From an uncultured Pelagibacteraceae bacterium (GTDB lineage: Bacteria; Pseudomonadota; Alphaproteobacteria; Pelagibacterales; Pelagibacteraceae), in contig CACGTU010000004.1 in assembly GCA_902576045.1 (NCBI GenBank), positions 1 to 64,000 of the forward strand: 64,000 nt of DNA. Reading direction: 5' to 3'. A program made the position numbers and the translations under genes. The notes below the pieces were generated by a model that was not told the origin of the DNA, did no database searches, and was given only the letters and a program-made list of their open reading frames with translations. Each line of letters starts with the position of its first letter. Position 1 is the stretch's first letter. Below, piece by piece: positions 54,184 through 63,938 of the stretch.

Positions 54184-55398
54184 ATGAGTAAAATTAAGGT
54201 AAAAAATCCAGTTGTTGAATTGGATGGTGATGAAATGACCAGAGTGATCTGGGAGTTTATCAAGAATAAATTAATTCTACCATATCTTGATTTAGGAATT
54301 GAATATTACGACCTTGGTATGAAAAGTAGAGATGATACAGATGATCAAATAACAATTGATTGTGCAAATGCAATTAAAAAAAATGGTGTTGGAATAAAGT
54401 GTGCAACAATAACTCCAGATGAAGCAAGAGTTAAAGAATTTAGTCTCAAAAAAATGTGGAGATCTCCAAATGGGACTATAAGAAATATTATTGGAGGAAC
54501 AGTATTTAGAGAACCAATTATTTGTAAAAATATTCCAAAGCTAGTTCCATCTTGGACTGATCCATTAATTATAGGCAGACATGCTTTTGGGGATCAATAT
54601 AGGGCAACAGATTTTGTGGTGCCTGGCAAAGGTAAGCTTGAAGTCAAATGGACTGCAGAGGATGGTAGTGACGAAAAAAAATATGAAGTATTTAATTTCC
54701 CAGGTCCAGGAATTGCGCTTTCAATGTATAATTTAGATAAATCGATAGAAGATTTTGCAAGGTCTTGTTTCAATTATGGATTGATTAAAAAATGGCCTGT
54801 TTATCTATCAACGAAAAATACAATTTTAAAAAAATATGATGGAAGATTTAAAGATATTTTTCAGAAAGTTTACGAGCATGAGTTTAAATCTGAGTTTGAA
54901 AAAAACCATATCATTTATGAACATAGATTAATCGATGACATGGTTGCTTGTGCAATGAAATGGAGTGGTAAATACATTTGGGCCTGTAAAAATTATGATG
55001 GCGATGTTCAATCTGATACTGTAGCACAAGGATATGGCTCTCTAGGACTTATGACAAGTGTACTGTTAGCACCCGATGGAAAAACAATGGAAGCAGAAGC
55101 TGCCCACGGAACAGTTACTCGTCATTTTAGAATGCATCAGCAAGGAAAAGAAACTTCAACAAATCCAATTGCCTCAATTTTTGCATGGACTAGAGGACTG
55201 GCGCATAGAGGAAAATTAGATAACAATGAAGAGCTTATTAAATTTGCTCAAAGTTTAGAGACCGTATGTATTGATGCTGTAGAACAAGGTCATATGACTA
55301 AAGATTTGGCCATATTGATCGGTCCATCAAATAAATACTTAACTACAAATCAGTTTTTAGAAGTAATAAAATCAAATTTAGAAAAAAAACTAAATTAA
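54184..55398 (+). CDS. icd: NADP-dependent isocitrate dehydrogenase (eukaryotic-like class)
   Basis: The enzyme decarboxylates isocitrate to 2-oxoglutarate. The 404-residue protein matches the IDH2-type subfamily common in alphaproteobacteria: [60 protein letters not shown] and [20 protein letters not shown]. Length is standard. It stands alone on the plus strand with its own divergent promoter region. Confidence 0.95.
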   Translation: MSKIKVKNPVVELDGDEMTRVIWEFIKNKLILPYLDLGIEYYDLGMKSRDDTDDQITIDCANAIKKNGVGIKCATITPDEARVKEFSLKKMWRSPNGTIRNIIGGTVFREPIICKNIPKLVPSWTDPLIIGRHAFGDQYRATDFVVPGKGKLEVKWTAEDGSDEKKYEVFNFPGPGIALSMYNLDKSIEDFARSCFNYGLIKKWPVYLSTKNTILKKYDGRFKDIFQKVYEHEFKSEFEKNHIIYEHRLIDDMVACAMKWSGKYIWACKNYDGDVQSDTVAQGYGSLGLMTSVLLAPDGKTMEAEAAHGTVTRHFRMHQQGKETSTNPIASIFAWTRGLAHRGKLDNNEELIKFAQSLETVCIDAVEQGHMTKDLAILIGPSNKYLTTNQFLEVIKSNLEKKLN

Positions 55399-56382
55399 TT
55401 GGATAATTTAAATAATATTCTTTTTATTAACACTGGTGGAGGTATAGGTGATGCGCTCACTTCCGTACCAACGCTCAATTATATAAATGACAACCTTAAG
55501 CCTAAAAACCTGTATTATTTTTCAACTGATTTAGGAAATTTTTGGTTTGATACAAAACTTCAGGAATATAAACCTGATAATTTAATTACTGTTAAAAATT
55601 TTCCAGAACACTTTGGGTTTCGAGATCATCATATGAAAGTATCTAAAGACGTTATTAAAAATTTTGAATTTGATGAATTTGACTTAATAATTGATAACCA
55701 GACAAGATTTAAAAATACTTTAATTTATAGAAAAATACCTCATAAATACTATGTTTCTCCATGCTTAAACTATTTGATGAGCAAGCCTATTACGTTTATG
55801 AGAAAGAGAGAAATTTTTGCAAACAGAATAATTGATTATTTTAATAAAATCAAAAAATTAAATATAAAACCAAATTATAATATAACAATTCCAAACACTT
55901 TTATTAACGAAGCAAAAAAATTAATACCTAATGAAAATTATGTTGGCTTTTCAATTACAGCAGGTCATCCAACACGAATTAAAGAAATAAATTATGAAGA
56001 AATTATTAAGGTTGCTAATTATTTTTCAAATAAATTAATTCCTACTTTTTTTATTGAGAACAAATTTCAGGAATTAATTGCAAAAATAAAGCAAAAAGTA
56101 AAAAAAGCTTATTTTCCAGAAGATCAATCGAGTGCAGAATTTAAAAAACCTATGCTTGTCACAGCTCTTGGGTCATTAACTAAATTTAATATAACTATTG
56201 ATAATGGTATTTCACATATGCTTTCTTTTTCAGATAATAAAAATTATATCTTCTACAATAATTCATCAAAAAAATTTCAACCATTGAATGACAATAGTGT
56301 TATCTATGACTGTAGTTTAAATAATACTTCTATAGATAAGTTATCTAGTGAAAAAATAACTGAGTTTATTGAAAAAAATTAA
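55399..56382 (+). CDS. Glycosyltransferase family 9 (heptosyltransferase-like) protein
   Basis: The 327-residue protein opens with NILFINTGGGIGDALTSVPT, resembling the N-terminal loop of ADP-heptose:LPS heptosyltransferases, and has a C-terminal domain with ITAGHPTRIKEINYEEIIKV and NITIDNGISHMLSF, where family members bind the nucleotide sugar. It is probably a lipopolysaccharide or surface-glycan transferase; acceptor and donor are unknown. The TTG start directly abuts the icd stop, and an upstream alternative is impossible without overlapping icd. Confidence 0.65.
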   Translation: MDNLNNILFINTGGGIGDALTSVPTLNYINDNLKPKNLYYFSTDLGNFWFDTKLQEYKPDNLITVKNFPEHFGFRDHHMKVSKDVIKNFEFDEFDLIIDNQTRFKNTLIYRKIPHKYYVSPCLNYLMSKPITFMRKREIFANRIIDYFNKIKKLNIKPNYNITIPNTFINEAKKLIPNENYVGFSITAGHPTRIKEINYEEIIKVANYFSNKLIPTFFIENKFQELIAKIKQKVKKAYFPEDQSSAEFKKPMLVTALGSLTKFNITIDNGISHMLSFSDNKNYIFYNNSSKKFQPLNDNSVIYDCSLNNTSIDKLSSEKITEFIEKN

Positions 56383-59042
56383 ATTATCTCTTTTAGTTTA
56401 CTTATAGCATGATCAATTTTGCCTGGATCAGTACCTCCAGCTTGAGCAAAATCTTTTCTACCTCCACCACCTTTGCCACCAATTATTTCAGAACCTAATT
56501 TTGCAAATTTTACAGCATCATATTTTTCAATCAGATTATCTGTGATGCCAACTGCTAAACCTACTTTGTCATCCTTGTTAGCAAATACGATTACAATACC
56601 TTCTGCTAATTCTTTTTTTCCATTATCCACCAATTTTCTCAAATCTTTTGGTGGCAATCCATCAACCTTTTGTAATCTTATTTTTATTCCATTTATAGTC
56701 TCATCATTAATTACATTTTTGTTTTTATCTTCCAAAATTGATTTAACACTTAATAGTTCAAGTTGTTTGGAAAGATCTTTTATCAAACCTTTTTGATCTT
56801 TATTACTTAAATCTGGTTTTCCTCCTGCTTTAATGATTTTTTCTGAAATTTCTTTTATAGTTTGTTCATCCTTTTGAGCTGATAAATCAGATAATTTTTC
56901 TTTATTTTTTAAATAATCATCTAGTTGTTTGTCTCTTAAAGCCTCAACTCTTCTTACACCTGCTGCAATTGAAGATTGGCTTACAATTTTAAATTTTCCT
57001 ATATCCCCAGTATTTCTTACGTGAGTTCCACCACATAACTCTGTTGAAAAATATTTATCTTTTTCACTTCCCATCGATAAAACTCTCACCTCATCTCCAT
57101 ATTTTTCACCAAACAAAGCTAATGCTCCATTATTTACTGCCTCTTTAGGTGTCATTATCCTTGTTTTAACCTCAGATTTATTACTAACCATTGAATTTAC
57201 GTATGTTTCTATCTTCTCTATTTCATCGCTAGAAATTGGTTTCATATGGCTAAAATCAAACCTTAATCTGTCAGGCTCAACTAATGAGCCTTTTTGAGTA
57301 ACATGTGTGCCTAAAACTCTTCTTAAAGATTCGTGTAATAAATGTGTTGCTGAATGATACGCTCTTACATTATCTCGCCTTTCAATATCTATTTTCATTT
57401 CCACATTTTCATTATTTTTAATTGATCCTTTTTTAACTTTTCCATAGTGAACAAATAAATCTCCAAGTTTTTTTTGTACATCTTCAACTTCAAATATAAA
57501 TTCACCTGAAATAATTTCTCCTTTGTCACCAACTTGTCCACCCGATTCTCCGTAAAAAGGAGTTTGATTGATAATAATCATTGCCTCATCACCAGAGTTA
57601 ATCTGATCTACTTCTTTGTTATCTTTTAATAAAGAAAGCACTACTCCTTCAGCTTGATTTGTTTCATAACCTAAAAATTCTGTTGCGCCTAACTTTTCTC
57701 TTATTCCAAACCAAATATCATCAACAGCGCTATCTCCAGAACCTTTCCAATTTTTTTTAGCAAGCTCTCTACTTTCCCGCATTAAAGAATTAAATTTATT
57801 GTTATCAATTGTAAATGATTTACTTTTTAAAATATCTTGAGTTAAGTCTAATGGGAAACCATAAGTGTCATATAATTTAAAGGCAACTTCACCAGGTAAA
57901 ACTTTGTCAATTTTTGAAATTTCCTCATTTAAAATTTTTATCCCCCTATCAAGAAGTACTAAAAATTTTTCTTCCTCCATCTTTAATGTTTCACGAATTA
58001 AAGATTCTGCTCTTTCAATTTCAGGATAATTTCCTTTCATCTCATCCATCAAAGTTTTAAAAATATTGTAAAAAATTGGTTCTTTTGATCCGAGTAAATG
58101 AGAATGTCTCATACCTCTTCTCATAATTCTTCTCAAGACATATCCTCTTCCCTCGTTTGATGGTAGAACACCTTCTGCAATTAAAAAAGAACTTGCTCTT
58201 AGGTGATCTGCAATAACTCTAAAGCTTGATAAATTATTTTCGTTTGGCTTTACTTTTACAGCCTCTGAAGTTGAATTTATTAATTTTTTAAAATGATCTG
58301 TTTCATAATTATCATGTGTGCCTTGAAGCAAAGCTGCTATCCTCTCTAATCCCATTCCTGTATCAACAGATGGTTTTGGTAAATTAATTCGTTTATCTTT
58401 TGAAACTTGTTCAAACTGCATAAAGACTAAGTTCCAAATTTCAATAAATCTATCCCCATCCTCTTCTTTGGTTCCAGGAAGGCCACCATATAAATGATCT
58501 CCATGATCATAAAAAATTTCAGAACAAGGGCCGCATGGGCCAGTTTCTCCCATCGACCAAAAGTTATCTGATGTTGCAATCCTTATTATTTTATCATCGC
58601 TAAAACCCGCGATTTTCTTCCAAAAATTAAAGGCCTCGTCATCTTCATGAAAAACAGTTACATAAAGTCTGTCTTTATCTAATCCAAAATCTTTTGTGAT
58701 TAAATTCCATGCAAGTTCAATTGCTCTTTCTTTAAAATAGTCCCCAAAAGAAAAATTGCCAAGCATTTCGAAAAATGTGTGGTGTCTTGGCGTGTAACCA
58801 ACATTTTCTAAATCATTATGTTTACCACCTGCTCTTACACATTTCTGAGAGGTAGTTGCCCTTTGATAATCTCTTTTTTCTAAACCTGTGAAAACATTTT
58901 TAAACTGAACCATTCCTGAGTTTGCAAACATCAAAGTAGGATCATTGTTTGGTACTAAGTTTGAAGACTCAACTATCCTGTGATCATTTTTCTCAAAATA
59001 ATCTAGGAAAGTAGTTCTGATCTCGTTTAGGGTTTTTGCCAT
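56379..59042 (-). CDS. alaS: Alanyl-tRNA synthetase
   Basis: AlaRS charges tRNA-Ala and edits mischarged Ser/Gly. The 887-residue protein shows the class II N-terminus RTTFLDYFEKNDHRIV, RHHTFFEMLGNFSFGDYF, VDTGMGLERIAALLQG, the editing zinc motif YHSATHLLHESLR and ELCGGTHVRNTGDIG, and C-terminal GGGGRKDFAQAGGTD. It is on the minus strand behind the recA terminator, so it should have its own promoter between about 59043 and 59090. Confidence 0.96.
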   Translation of the reverse strand: MAKTLNEIRTTFLDYFEKNDHRIVESSNLVPNNDPTLMFANSGMVQFKNVFTGLEKRDYQRATTSQKCVRAGGKHNDLENVGYTPRHHTFFEMLGNFSFGDYFKERAIELAWNLITKDFGLDKDRLYVTVFHEDDEAFNFWKKIAGFSDDKIIRIATSDNFWSMGETGPCGPCSEIFYDHGDHLYGGLPGTKEEDGDRFIEIWNLVFMQFEQVSKDKRINLPKPSVDTGMGLERIAALLQGTHDNYETDHFKKLINSTSEAVKVKPNENNLSSFRVIADHLRASSFLIAEGVLPSNEGRGYVLRRIMRRGMRHSHLLGSKEPIFYNIFKTLMDEMKGNYPEIERAESLIRETLKMEEEKFLVLLDRGIKILNEEISKIDKVLPGEVAFKLYDTYGFPLDLTQDILKSKSFTIDNNKFNSLMRESRELAKKNWKGSGDSAVDDIWFGIREKLGATEFLGYETNQAEGVVLSLLKDNKEVDQINSGDEAMIIINQTPFYGESGGQVGDKGEIISGEFIFEVEDVQKKLGDLFVHYGKVKKGSIKNNENVEMKIDIERRDNVRAYHSATHLLHESLRRVLGTHVTQKGSLVEPDRLRFDFSHMKPISSDEIEKIETYVNSMVSNKSEVKTRIMTPKEAVNNGALALFGEKYGDEVRVLSMGSEKDKYFSTELCGGTHVRNTGDIGKFKIVSQSSIAAGVRRVEALRDKQLDDYLKNKEKLSDLSAQKDEQTIKEISEKIIKAGGKPDLSNKDQKGLIKDLSKQLELLSVKSILEDKNKNVINDETINGIKIRLQKVDGLPPKDLRKLVDNGKKELAEGIVIVFANKDDKVGLAVGITDNLIEKYDAVKFAKLGSEIIGGKGGGGRKDFAQAGGTDPGKIDHAISKLKEII

Positions 59043-59091
59043 ATTTTTTTAAAATACAGCATTTTTGAATGTTGTCTACACCTTGGAAGGG

Positions 59092-59121
59092 AAAAAAGGC
59101 GCTCTTTCAAGCGCCTTTTTA
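59092..59121 (-). terminator. Rho-independent terminator of recA
   Basis: A GC hairpin GGCGCT-CTTTCA-AGCGCC is flanked by an A-run and a T-run (AAAAAA on the left, TTTTT on the right), so it can work in both directions. It lies 20 bases beyond the recA stop and separates it from alaS downstream on the same strand. It is the clearest intrinsic terminator in the window. Confidence 0.88.
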
Positions 59122-59140
59122 ATAACTAAAAGTTATTCTG

Positions 59141-60262
59141 CTAATTTTTTTTAGTAGGAACTTCTTCTTTTGTTTCAGCCTCTACTTTATCGTCGTTCAA
59201 AGGATTGCCTTCGATTTTCTTTGAAATAACACCAGCTTTTTCTCTAATTGCCATTTCAATTTCAGCAGCAGCTGTTGGATTTTGTTCAAGATAAACTTTA
59301 GCGTTTTCTCTACCCTGGCCAATCTTCTCACCTTTGTAAGCGTACCAGGCGCCAGACTTCTCAACAATATCTGCCTTGGCACCTAGATCGATTAGTTCCC
59401 CTACTTTACTAATTCCTTTTCCATACATCAAATCAAACTCAACAACTTTAAAGGGTGGTGCAACTTTATTCTTAACCACTTTAACTCTTGTTGTATTTCC
59501 AATGATATTATCTTTATCTTTGATAGCTCCAATTCTTCTAATATCCATTCTAACTGATGAATAGAATTTTAAAGAATTACCACCTGATGTAGTTTCTGGA
59601 CTTCCAAACATAACACCGATTTTCATTCTAATTTGGTTAATAAATATAACCATTGTGTTAGTTCTAGAAATTGAACCAGTTAATTTTCTCAATGCTTGAG
59701 ACATTAATCTTGCTTGAAGACCAACATGAGTATCACCCATATCTCCTTCTATTTCCGCTCTTGGAGTTAATGCTGCAACAGAGTCGACAACAAGAACTGA
59801 CATTGAGCCAGATTTAATTAATGTGTCAGTAATTTCTAAAGCTTGTTCGCCAGTATCAGGTTGAGAAATTAATAATTCCTCTGTGTTTACACCTAGTTTC
59901 TTTGCATAAACTGGGTCTAGTGCATGCTCTGCATCTACAAATCCACAAATACCACCAGCTTTTTGTGCTTCGGCAACAACTTGTAATGCTAATGTTGTTT
60001 TTCCAGAAGACTCTGGTCCATAAATTTCAATAATTCTTCCTTTTGGAAGTCCGCCAATTCCAAGCGCAAGATCTAAGCTTAAAGATCCTGTTGAAATAGA
60101 CTCAACATCCATAGCTTTTTGTTCGCCAAGTCTCATTACAGAGCCTTTTCCGAAGTTATCTGTAATTTGGCTAATTGCTGCGTCTAGTGCTTTATTTTTT
60201 TCTTTATTTTCCAATTCTTTATCTTTTGTGGATTTCACCACTTTTAGGTTATTTTTCGTCAT
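59141..60262 (-). CDS. recA: Recombinase RecA
   Basis: RecA catalyses strand exchange and LexA self-cleavage. The 373-residue protein has the Walker [32 protein letters not shown], the [15 protein letters not shown] region, and [22 protein letters not shown] with loop 2. The C-terminus is Glu/Lys-rich. A ribosome-binding stretch AGAGG lies 7 bases before the ATG. An SOS-box-like sequence lies 49-65 bases upstream of the start. Confidence 0.97.
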   Translation of the reverse strand: MTKNNLKVVKSTKDKELENKEKNKALDAAISQITDNFGKGSVMRLGEQKAMDVESISTGSLSLDLALGIGGLPKGRIIEIYGPESSGKTTLALQVVAEAQKAGGICGFVDAEHALDPVYAKKLGVNTEELLISQPDTGEQALEITDTLIKSGSMSVLVVDSVAALTPRAEIEGDMGDTHVGLQARLMSQALRKLTGSISRTNTMVIFINQIRMKIGVMFGSPETTSGGNSLKFYSSVRMDIRRIGAIKDKDNIIGNTTRVKVVKNKVAPPFKVVEFDLMYGKGISKVGELIDLGAKADIVEKSGAWYAYKGEKIGQGRENAKVYLEQNPTAAAEIEMAIREKAGVISKKIEGNPLNDDKVEAETKEEVPTKKN

Positions 60263-60311
60263 TTTTTGCCTCTTTTTTTACGTTTTTTAACAGTCGAATC
60301 ATTAAATAAAT

Positions 60312-60326
60312 GTACACATTTTGTTC
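60312..60326 (-). promoter_or_regulatory. SOS-box-like operator upstream of recA
   Basis: On the minus strand this reads GAACAAAATGTGTAC, that is GAAC-N7-GTAC, one mismatch from the alphaproteobacterial LexA consensus GAAC-N7-GAAC (equivalently GTTC-N7-GTTC). A -10-like TATATT ends 8 bases upstream, so a bound repressor would overlap the transcription start. The flanks match the operator at 63971-63985 (18 of 21 bases in GAACAAAATNNGNACATTTAT). Confidence 0.72.
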
Positions 60327-60367
60327 TCATTCGCAATATATAAATTAAATTTCTTTAAAAATAGTGA

Positions 60368-61660
60368 TTATTTAAGGTTTAAATACTCTTTGTTTAAAAG
60401 CCCAGCAGCTTTAAGAAGGATATATTGAGATAGAAGATAATTTCTCTCTGAATTAGCTAAAGATATTTGGGCAGATAGAAGTAGCGAATTAGACTGGATT
60501 ACATCTAATGTAGTTCTAGAGCCTCTTTCATATTCAGCAGATATTCCCTCAAATGCAATATTGGCTGCTCTTACTTGTGCTCGAACAGAATTTAAAAATC
60601 CTTTAGAGGCCTCTAAACTTGACCATGCACTTGCAACATTCGTTTCATTAGTTTTAATTGTGTCTTCTAGTAATAATCTTTTTTTATAATTTAAATTTGA
60701 GTCTTTTTTAACTTTAGAACGTTTTTTTCCACCTGAATAAAACGGCCAATTAACAGTTGCCTTTAGAACGTCCTTTTCTCTTTCGTCATAAGTAGTGCTA
60801 AGATCATAATTATAAGATCTCTCTAAAGATAAACTTGCTGTTGGACTTAAATCTGATTTTGAAATTTCTATATCTTTTTCTGATTGAATTAATTCAAGCT
60901 CTGCAATTTTTATATCTGGGTTATTTTCTTTCGAAAGTGAAACTGCTTTTGATAAATTTTCAGGAATTTTAACAATTGAATTTGAAGATTTTTTTAATTT
61001 ACTTGGGTCATCAATATTTCCAATAATATTTTCATAGTTTAGTTTGCTAATTAAAAGATCACTTTTTGATTGTGTGAACTGTGCTTGAGCTCCTGCTAAT
61101 GAAGATTCTGATTGTGATAAATCCGTAATTGTAATTTGCCCTCTGTCCAGTCTTACTTTGTCAGTTTCTACTTGTCTTATTAGTAAATTTAAATTTCTTC
61201 TATTAATATTAAGTTTTTCCCTTGCAAGAATTAATCCAGTAAATGCATCTATAGCGCTATATAAAACATCTTGTTCTTTCTTAACTAACCTTGCTTTAGC
61301 AAGTTCTAGTCCAACAATATTTTTCTGATGAGTAAAATCCCTTCCCTGATCGAACAATTTTTGTTCCAATTTAATTGAGGAACTTAGTGGGTTTACATCA
61401 TCAATACTTGTATCTGTTCCACTTTGAGTTGTTAACTTATTTGTGTTTTCAAAACTTTTTGATCCGCTTAAAGAAAGTGAAGGCATATAATCTGCTTTAG
61501 ATATATTAATATCTTCTTCAGCAGCATTTATATTTTCTCTTTCAGCATTTAGTTGTGTATTATTTTTATAAGTTTCATTTAATGCCTGATATAAACTTAC
61601 GGCATTTCCATTATTAAAAAATAAAGTAGATAATAAAAATGATAGAATAATTTTTTTCAT
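60368..61660 (-). CDS. TolC-family outer membrane channel protein
   Basis: The 430-residue protein has a Sec signal (MKKIILSFLLSTLFFNNGNA, cleavage near residue 20) and two long alpha-helical, coiled-coil-rich repeats of the outer membrane efflux protein family, with YMPSLSLSG and KATVNWPFYSGGKKRSKV as beta-strand turns. It should form the exit duct of a tripartite pump or type I secretion system. No adaptor or inner-membrane pump is next to it. It ends 105 bases upstream of recA on the same strand. Confidence 0.88.
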   Translation of the reverse strand: MKKIILSFLLSTLFFNNGNAVSLYQALNETYKNNTQLNAERENINAAEEDINISKADYMPSLSLSGSKSFENTNKLTTQSGTDTSIDDVNPLSSSIKLEQKLFDQGRDFTHQKNIVGLELAKARLVKKEQDVLYSAIDAFTGLILAREKLNINRRNLNLLIRQVETDKVRLDRGQITITDLSQSESSLAGAQAQFTQSKSDLLISKLNYENIIGNIDDPSKLKKSSNSIVKIPENLSKAVSLSKENNPDIKIAELELIQSEKDIEISKSDLSPTASLSLERSYNYDLSTTYDEREKDVLKATVNWPFYSGGKKRSKVKKDSNLNYKKRLLLEDTIKTNETNVASAWSSLEASKGFLNSVRAQVRAANIAFEGISAEYERGSRTTLDVIQSNSLLLSAQISLANSERNYLLSQYILLKAAGLLNKEYLNLK

Positions 61661-62590
61661 TTATTTTTTGTATATTGCAGATTTTATTTGATGATCACTA
61701 CTTAAATTAAAAATGATTGATGCATATTTTGGAGCAAATTTAAACATATTTTGGGTTACTCTTTGATAGGTTTGCATAAAAATTAGTACATCCTCTTTTG
61801 TCATAATTTTATTTTTAGTTTTCTTGTTTTTATTCTTTAACCATAATTTTTTTTCTTGGATCAGTCTCCATTTTTGAAGCAAGGAAAAACTTTGAGCTTT
61901 TAAATATATTAAACAATCCAATTGGTCATATAATTTTTTATATTTTGATTTCAATTCATTATTTACATATTTTCTCCATATCAACTTGGTATCTTTTGAT
62001 TTTTCCATAGAATTTATATTTTTTTTTAAGGTACTATTTTTCTCTGCTTTTGCACCAACACACCATCCCTCAAATATAATTACATCTGGTCTTTTTTTTA
62101 AAGTGTACCATTGATTTTTTTTACATCTGTCATCAATGGCCTTGTTAAATTTTGGTAACTTAAAAGGCTTAAAATTTCTACTTTTTGATTTTTTAAAAAA
62201 ATCTAACATAATATTTATGTCATGGGTGCCTGGAACACCTCTTGTCATCAATAAAGGATGGATTTTTTTTGAAAGGTTTAATCTTTCTTTTCTTGTTTTA
62301 TAAAAATCATCGATTGAGATCTTAAAGACACTCAATTTAAAGTATTTTTTTAATATTATTTCTAATATTGAACTTGTTGTTGTTTTGCCAGTTCCTTGTC
62401 CACCTACTAGCCCTAAAATAAAAGGATGTTTGCTTTTAGCTTTAGATGATATCCAAAAACAAGCGGGAATTAAAAAAGATTTTAACATCTTTTCTTTTCC
62501 TTTAAATTTTTCTTTAGACGTTTCTTGAGATTTTATAAATTTAAAACAATCAGTTTTTACCTTATCAAAACATTCACTTTCAGTGTTCAT
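61661..62590 (-). CDS. D-glycerate 3-kinase-like P-loop kinase
   Basis: The 309-residue protein has the Walker A GLVGGQGTGKTTTSSIL around residue 60, an ISIDDFYKTRKERLNLSKK segment, MTRGVPGTHDINIMLDFF, and VIIFEGWCVGAK. The RGVPGTHD motif matches GLYK-type D-glycerate 3-kinases that make 3-phosphoglycerate; uridine/pantothenate kinase-like enzymes are the alternative. It starts right after the GFA genes and its stop abuts the TolC-like gene, all minus strand. Confidence 0.78.
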   Translation of the reverse strand: MNTESECFDKVKTDCFKFIKSQETSKEKFKGKEKMLKSFLIPACFWISSKAKSKHPFILGLVGGQGTGKTTTSSILEIILKKYFKLSVFKISIDDFYKTRKERLNLSKKIHPLLMTRGVPGTHDINIMLDFFKKSKSRNFKPFKLPKFNKAIDDRCKKNQWYTLKKRPDVIIFEGWCVGAKAEKNSTLKKNINSMEKSKDTKLIWRKYVNNELKSKYKKLYDQLDCLIYLKAQSFSLLQKWRLIQEKKLWLKNKNKKTKNKIMTKEDVLIFMQTYQRVTQNMFKFAPKYASIIFNLSSDHQIKSAIYKK

Positions 62591-62595
62591 TGAAT

Positions 62596-62964
62596 TTATT
62601 TTTTTTGGTCCATTGGATGGTTTTGACCATCATTCAAACCGACATTTTCTAATTTAAATTGATCAATGTCATCGATACATCCAACATTTAATCCAAATGT
62701 ATCTGGTCTACTTCTCATTTTATGATGTGTATAAATTCCACAGTCTGAGCAAAAATAATGTTCTGCTACTTTAGTATGATATTGATAAAGTTTAAGTTTA
62801 TCTTCACCCTTCATAATTTTTACATCTGTAATAGGAGCAAAGGTCATTATGTAACCCTTCTTTTTACACAGTGTACAATTACATCTTAAAAATTTATTCA
62901 ATGCTCCTTCAGTCTCTTTAATTTCAAGTTCAACCTCACCACAATGACATATTAATTTTTTCAT
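62596..62964 (-). CDS. GFA/CENP-V-family zinc protein, first of three tandem paralogs
   Basis: This 122-residue protein has the zinc cysteines of the GFA (glutathione-dependent formaldehyde-activating) fold: ICHCGEVELEIK, FLRCNCTLCKKKG, and a late HYFCSDCGIYTHHKM. The middle-domain folding is standard. Function of bacterial members is mostly unknown; a formaldehyde-glutathione role is established only for a few. It and the next gene are close paralogs (many identical stretches), separated by one base. Confidence 0.8.
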   Translation of the reverse strand: MKKLICHCGEVELEIKETEGALNKFLRCNCTLCKKKGYIMTFAPITDVKIMKGEDKLKLYQYHTKVAEHYFCSDCGIYTHHKMRSRPDTFGLNVGCIDDIDQFKLENVGLNDGQNHPMDQKK

Positions 62965-62965
62965 T

Positions 62966-63343
62966 TTATTTCCTATCCTTTATATGATTTTGACCGTCAT
63001 TGATAAATGTTTTAAATTTAAATAATTCATTCACCTCTATATCATCTATGCAACCCATATTTATACCATAAGTATTAGGATCACTTCTTCTTTGATTATG
63101 TGTTTGAATTCCACATTCTGAGCAAAAATAGTGCTTAGCAACTTTAGTATTGAATTGGTAAACTTTAATTTTGTTTTCTCCTTTAATAACTTTTAAATCT
63201 TTTTTTTCAATTGTAGCAACCATAGTTCCTTTTCTTTTACACATTGAACAATTGCATCTTTTAAGTTTATCAATGTCGTCGTTAAGATTGACCTGTATTT
63301 CTACTGCTCCACAATGACATGTTAATTTTTTTAAAGACAACAT
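62966..63343 (-). CDS. GFA/CENP-V-family zinc protein, second tandem paralog
   Basis: This 125-residue protein has the same layout as its neighbour: LTCHCGAVEIQVN, KRCNCSMCKRKGTMVATI, and KHYFCSECGIQTHNQRR. Shared features such as KVYQFNTKVAKHYFCSECGI against LYQYHTKVAEHYFCSDCGI indicate a recent tandem duplication. Its start is 5 bases from the third paralog's stop. Confidence 0.8.
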   Translation of the reverse strand: MLSLKKLTCHCGAVEIQVNLNDDIDKLKRCNCSMCKRKGTMVATIEKKDLKVIKGENKIKVYQFNTKVAKHYFCSECGIQTHNQRRSDPNTYGINMGCIDDIEVNELFKFKTFINDGQNHIKDRK

Positions 63344-63348
63344 TTTTA

Positions 63349-63822
63349 TTAATTCATTTTTTCTTTTAATCTTTTCAAACTTTCCTTAGACCAAGTTTTA
63401 TCCCTGTCATACATTGCATCATAACAAATATTCTTATTAACTATATCAATCCAAGGGTCTTTGTCCTTAACAAAAATGTGTGCATCAGGAGTAATGGGAT
63501 TTTCTAAAGTAGCTGTTCTAACAGCAATCCTTCCACCCTTGCCTGATGAAATATTGTATTGACAGTAAACGTAAACACCACAAATTACACAAAAGTAAGC
63601 TCTCATTCCTTTACCACTTCCTGTAGGTAGTTCCGTAGATGAAACATTGCCATCAAAACTAAAGTCATCCTCGAATACCATTGTGTGAATTACAAATGAT
63701 GATCCTGTTGATTTTTTGCAATCTTTACAGTGACAAGCTTGCGTTATGAGAGGTTTGTCTTTGATTTGATATGTTACTTTCCCACAACCACAACTGCCTT
63801 TTAATGTTTTAAAACTTTCCAT
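63349..63822 (-). CDS. GFA/CENP-V-family zinc protein, third and longer member
   Basis: This 157-residue protein has GSCGCGKVTYQIKDKPLI, ACHCKDCKKSTGSSFV and RAYFCVICGVYVYC, the GFA cysteine pattern with a longer C-terminal part. It is clearly more distant from the other two than they are from each other and resembles typical GFA proteins. It is the promoter-proximal gene of the run GFA3-GFA2-GFA1-glycerate kinase-TolC. Glutathione made by gshAB may be relevant, but a formaldehyde function is only inferred. Confidence 0.82.
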   Translation of the reverse strand: MESFKTLKGSCGCGKVTYQIKDKPLITQACHCKDCKKSTGSSFVIHTMVFEDDFSFDGNVSSTELPTGSGKGMRAYFCVICGVYVYCQYNISSGKGGRIAVRTATLENPITPDAHIFVKDKDPWIDIVNKNICYDAMYDRDKTWSKESLKRLKEKMN

Positions 63823-63892
63823 TTTGTTTTTAATAAACTACTTGTTGTTAAAGTTTTCCACAACCATACAAAATCTAGTTTGAATGTTCTCG

Positions 63893-63914
63893 TTTTGATT
63901 CACTTTTGATTCAC
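63893..63914. repeat. Two adjacent 11-bp direct repeats TTTTGATTCAC
   Basis: TTTTGATTCAC occurs twice in direct succession (63893-63903 and 63904-63914) within the divergent gap between the GFA run and the gene starting at 63990. An 11-base period is close to one helical turn, so both copies would face the same side of the DNA, which is suited to binding of a regulator. No other copies noticed in the window. Confidence 0.6.
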
Positions 63915-63938
63915 TTACAGACTCAAAATACAACCTAT

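Noticed and set aside
56473-56796. Opposite-strand ORF of 107 residues inside alaS
   Set aside because: Overlaps conserved alaS sequence, no family recognised; shadow frame.
63854-63862. TTTTCCACA, a DnaA-box-like 9-mer
   Set aside because: A single site matches the degenerate consensus; no cluster, no oriC-associated genes, so an origin is not supported.
63886-63901. Second SOS-like site GTTCTCGTTTTGATTC
   Set aside because: Half-sites do not fit GTTC-N7-GTTC (one half-site reads GATT at N7), so it is likely chance next to the true operator.
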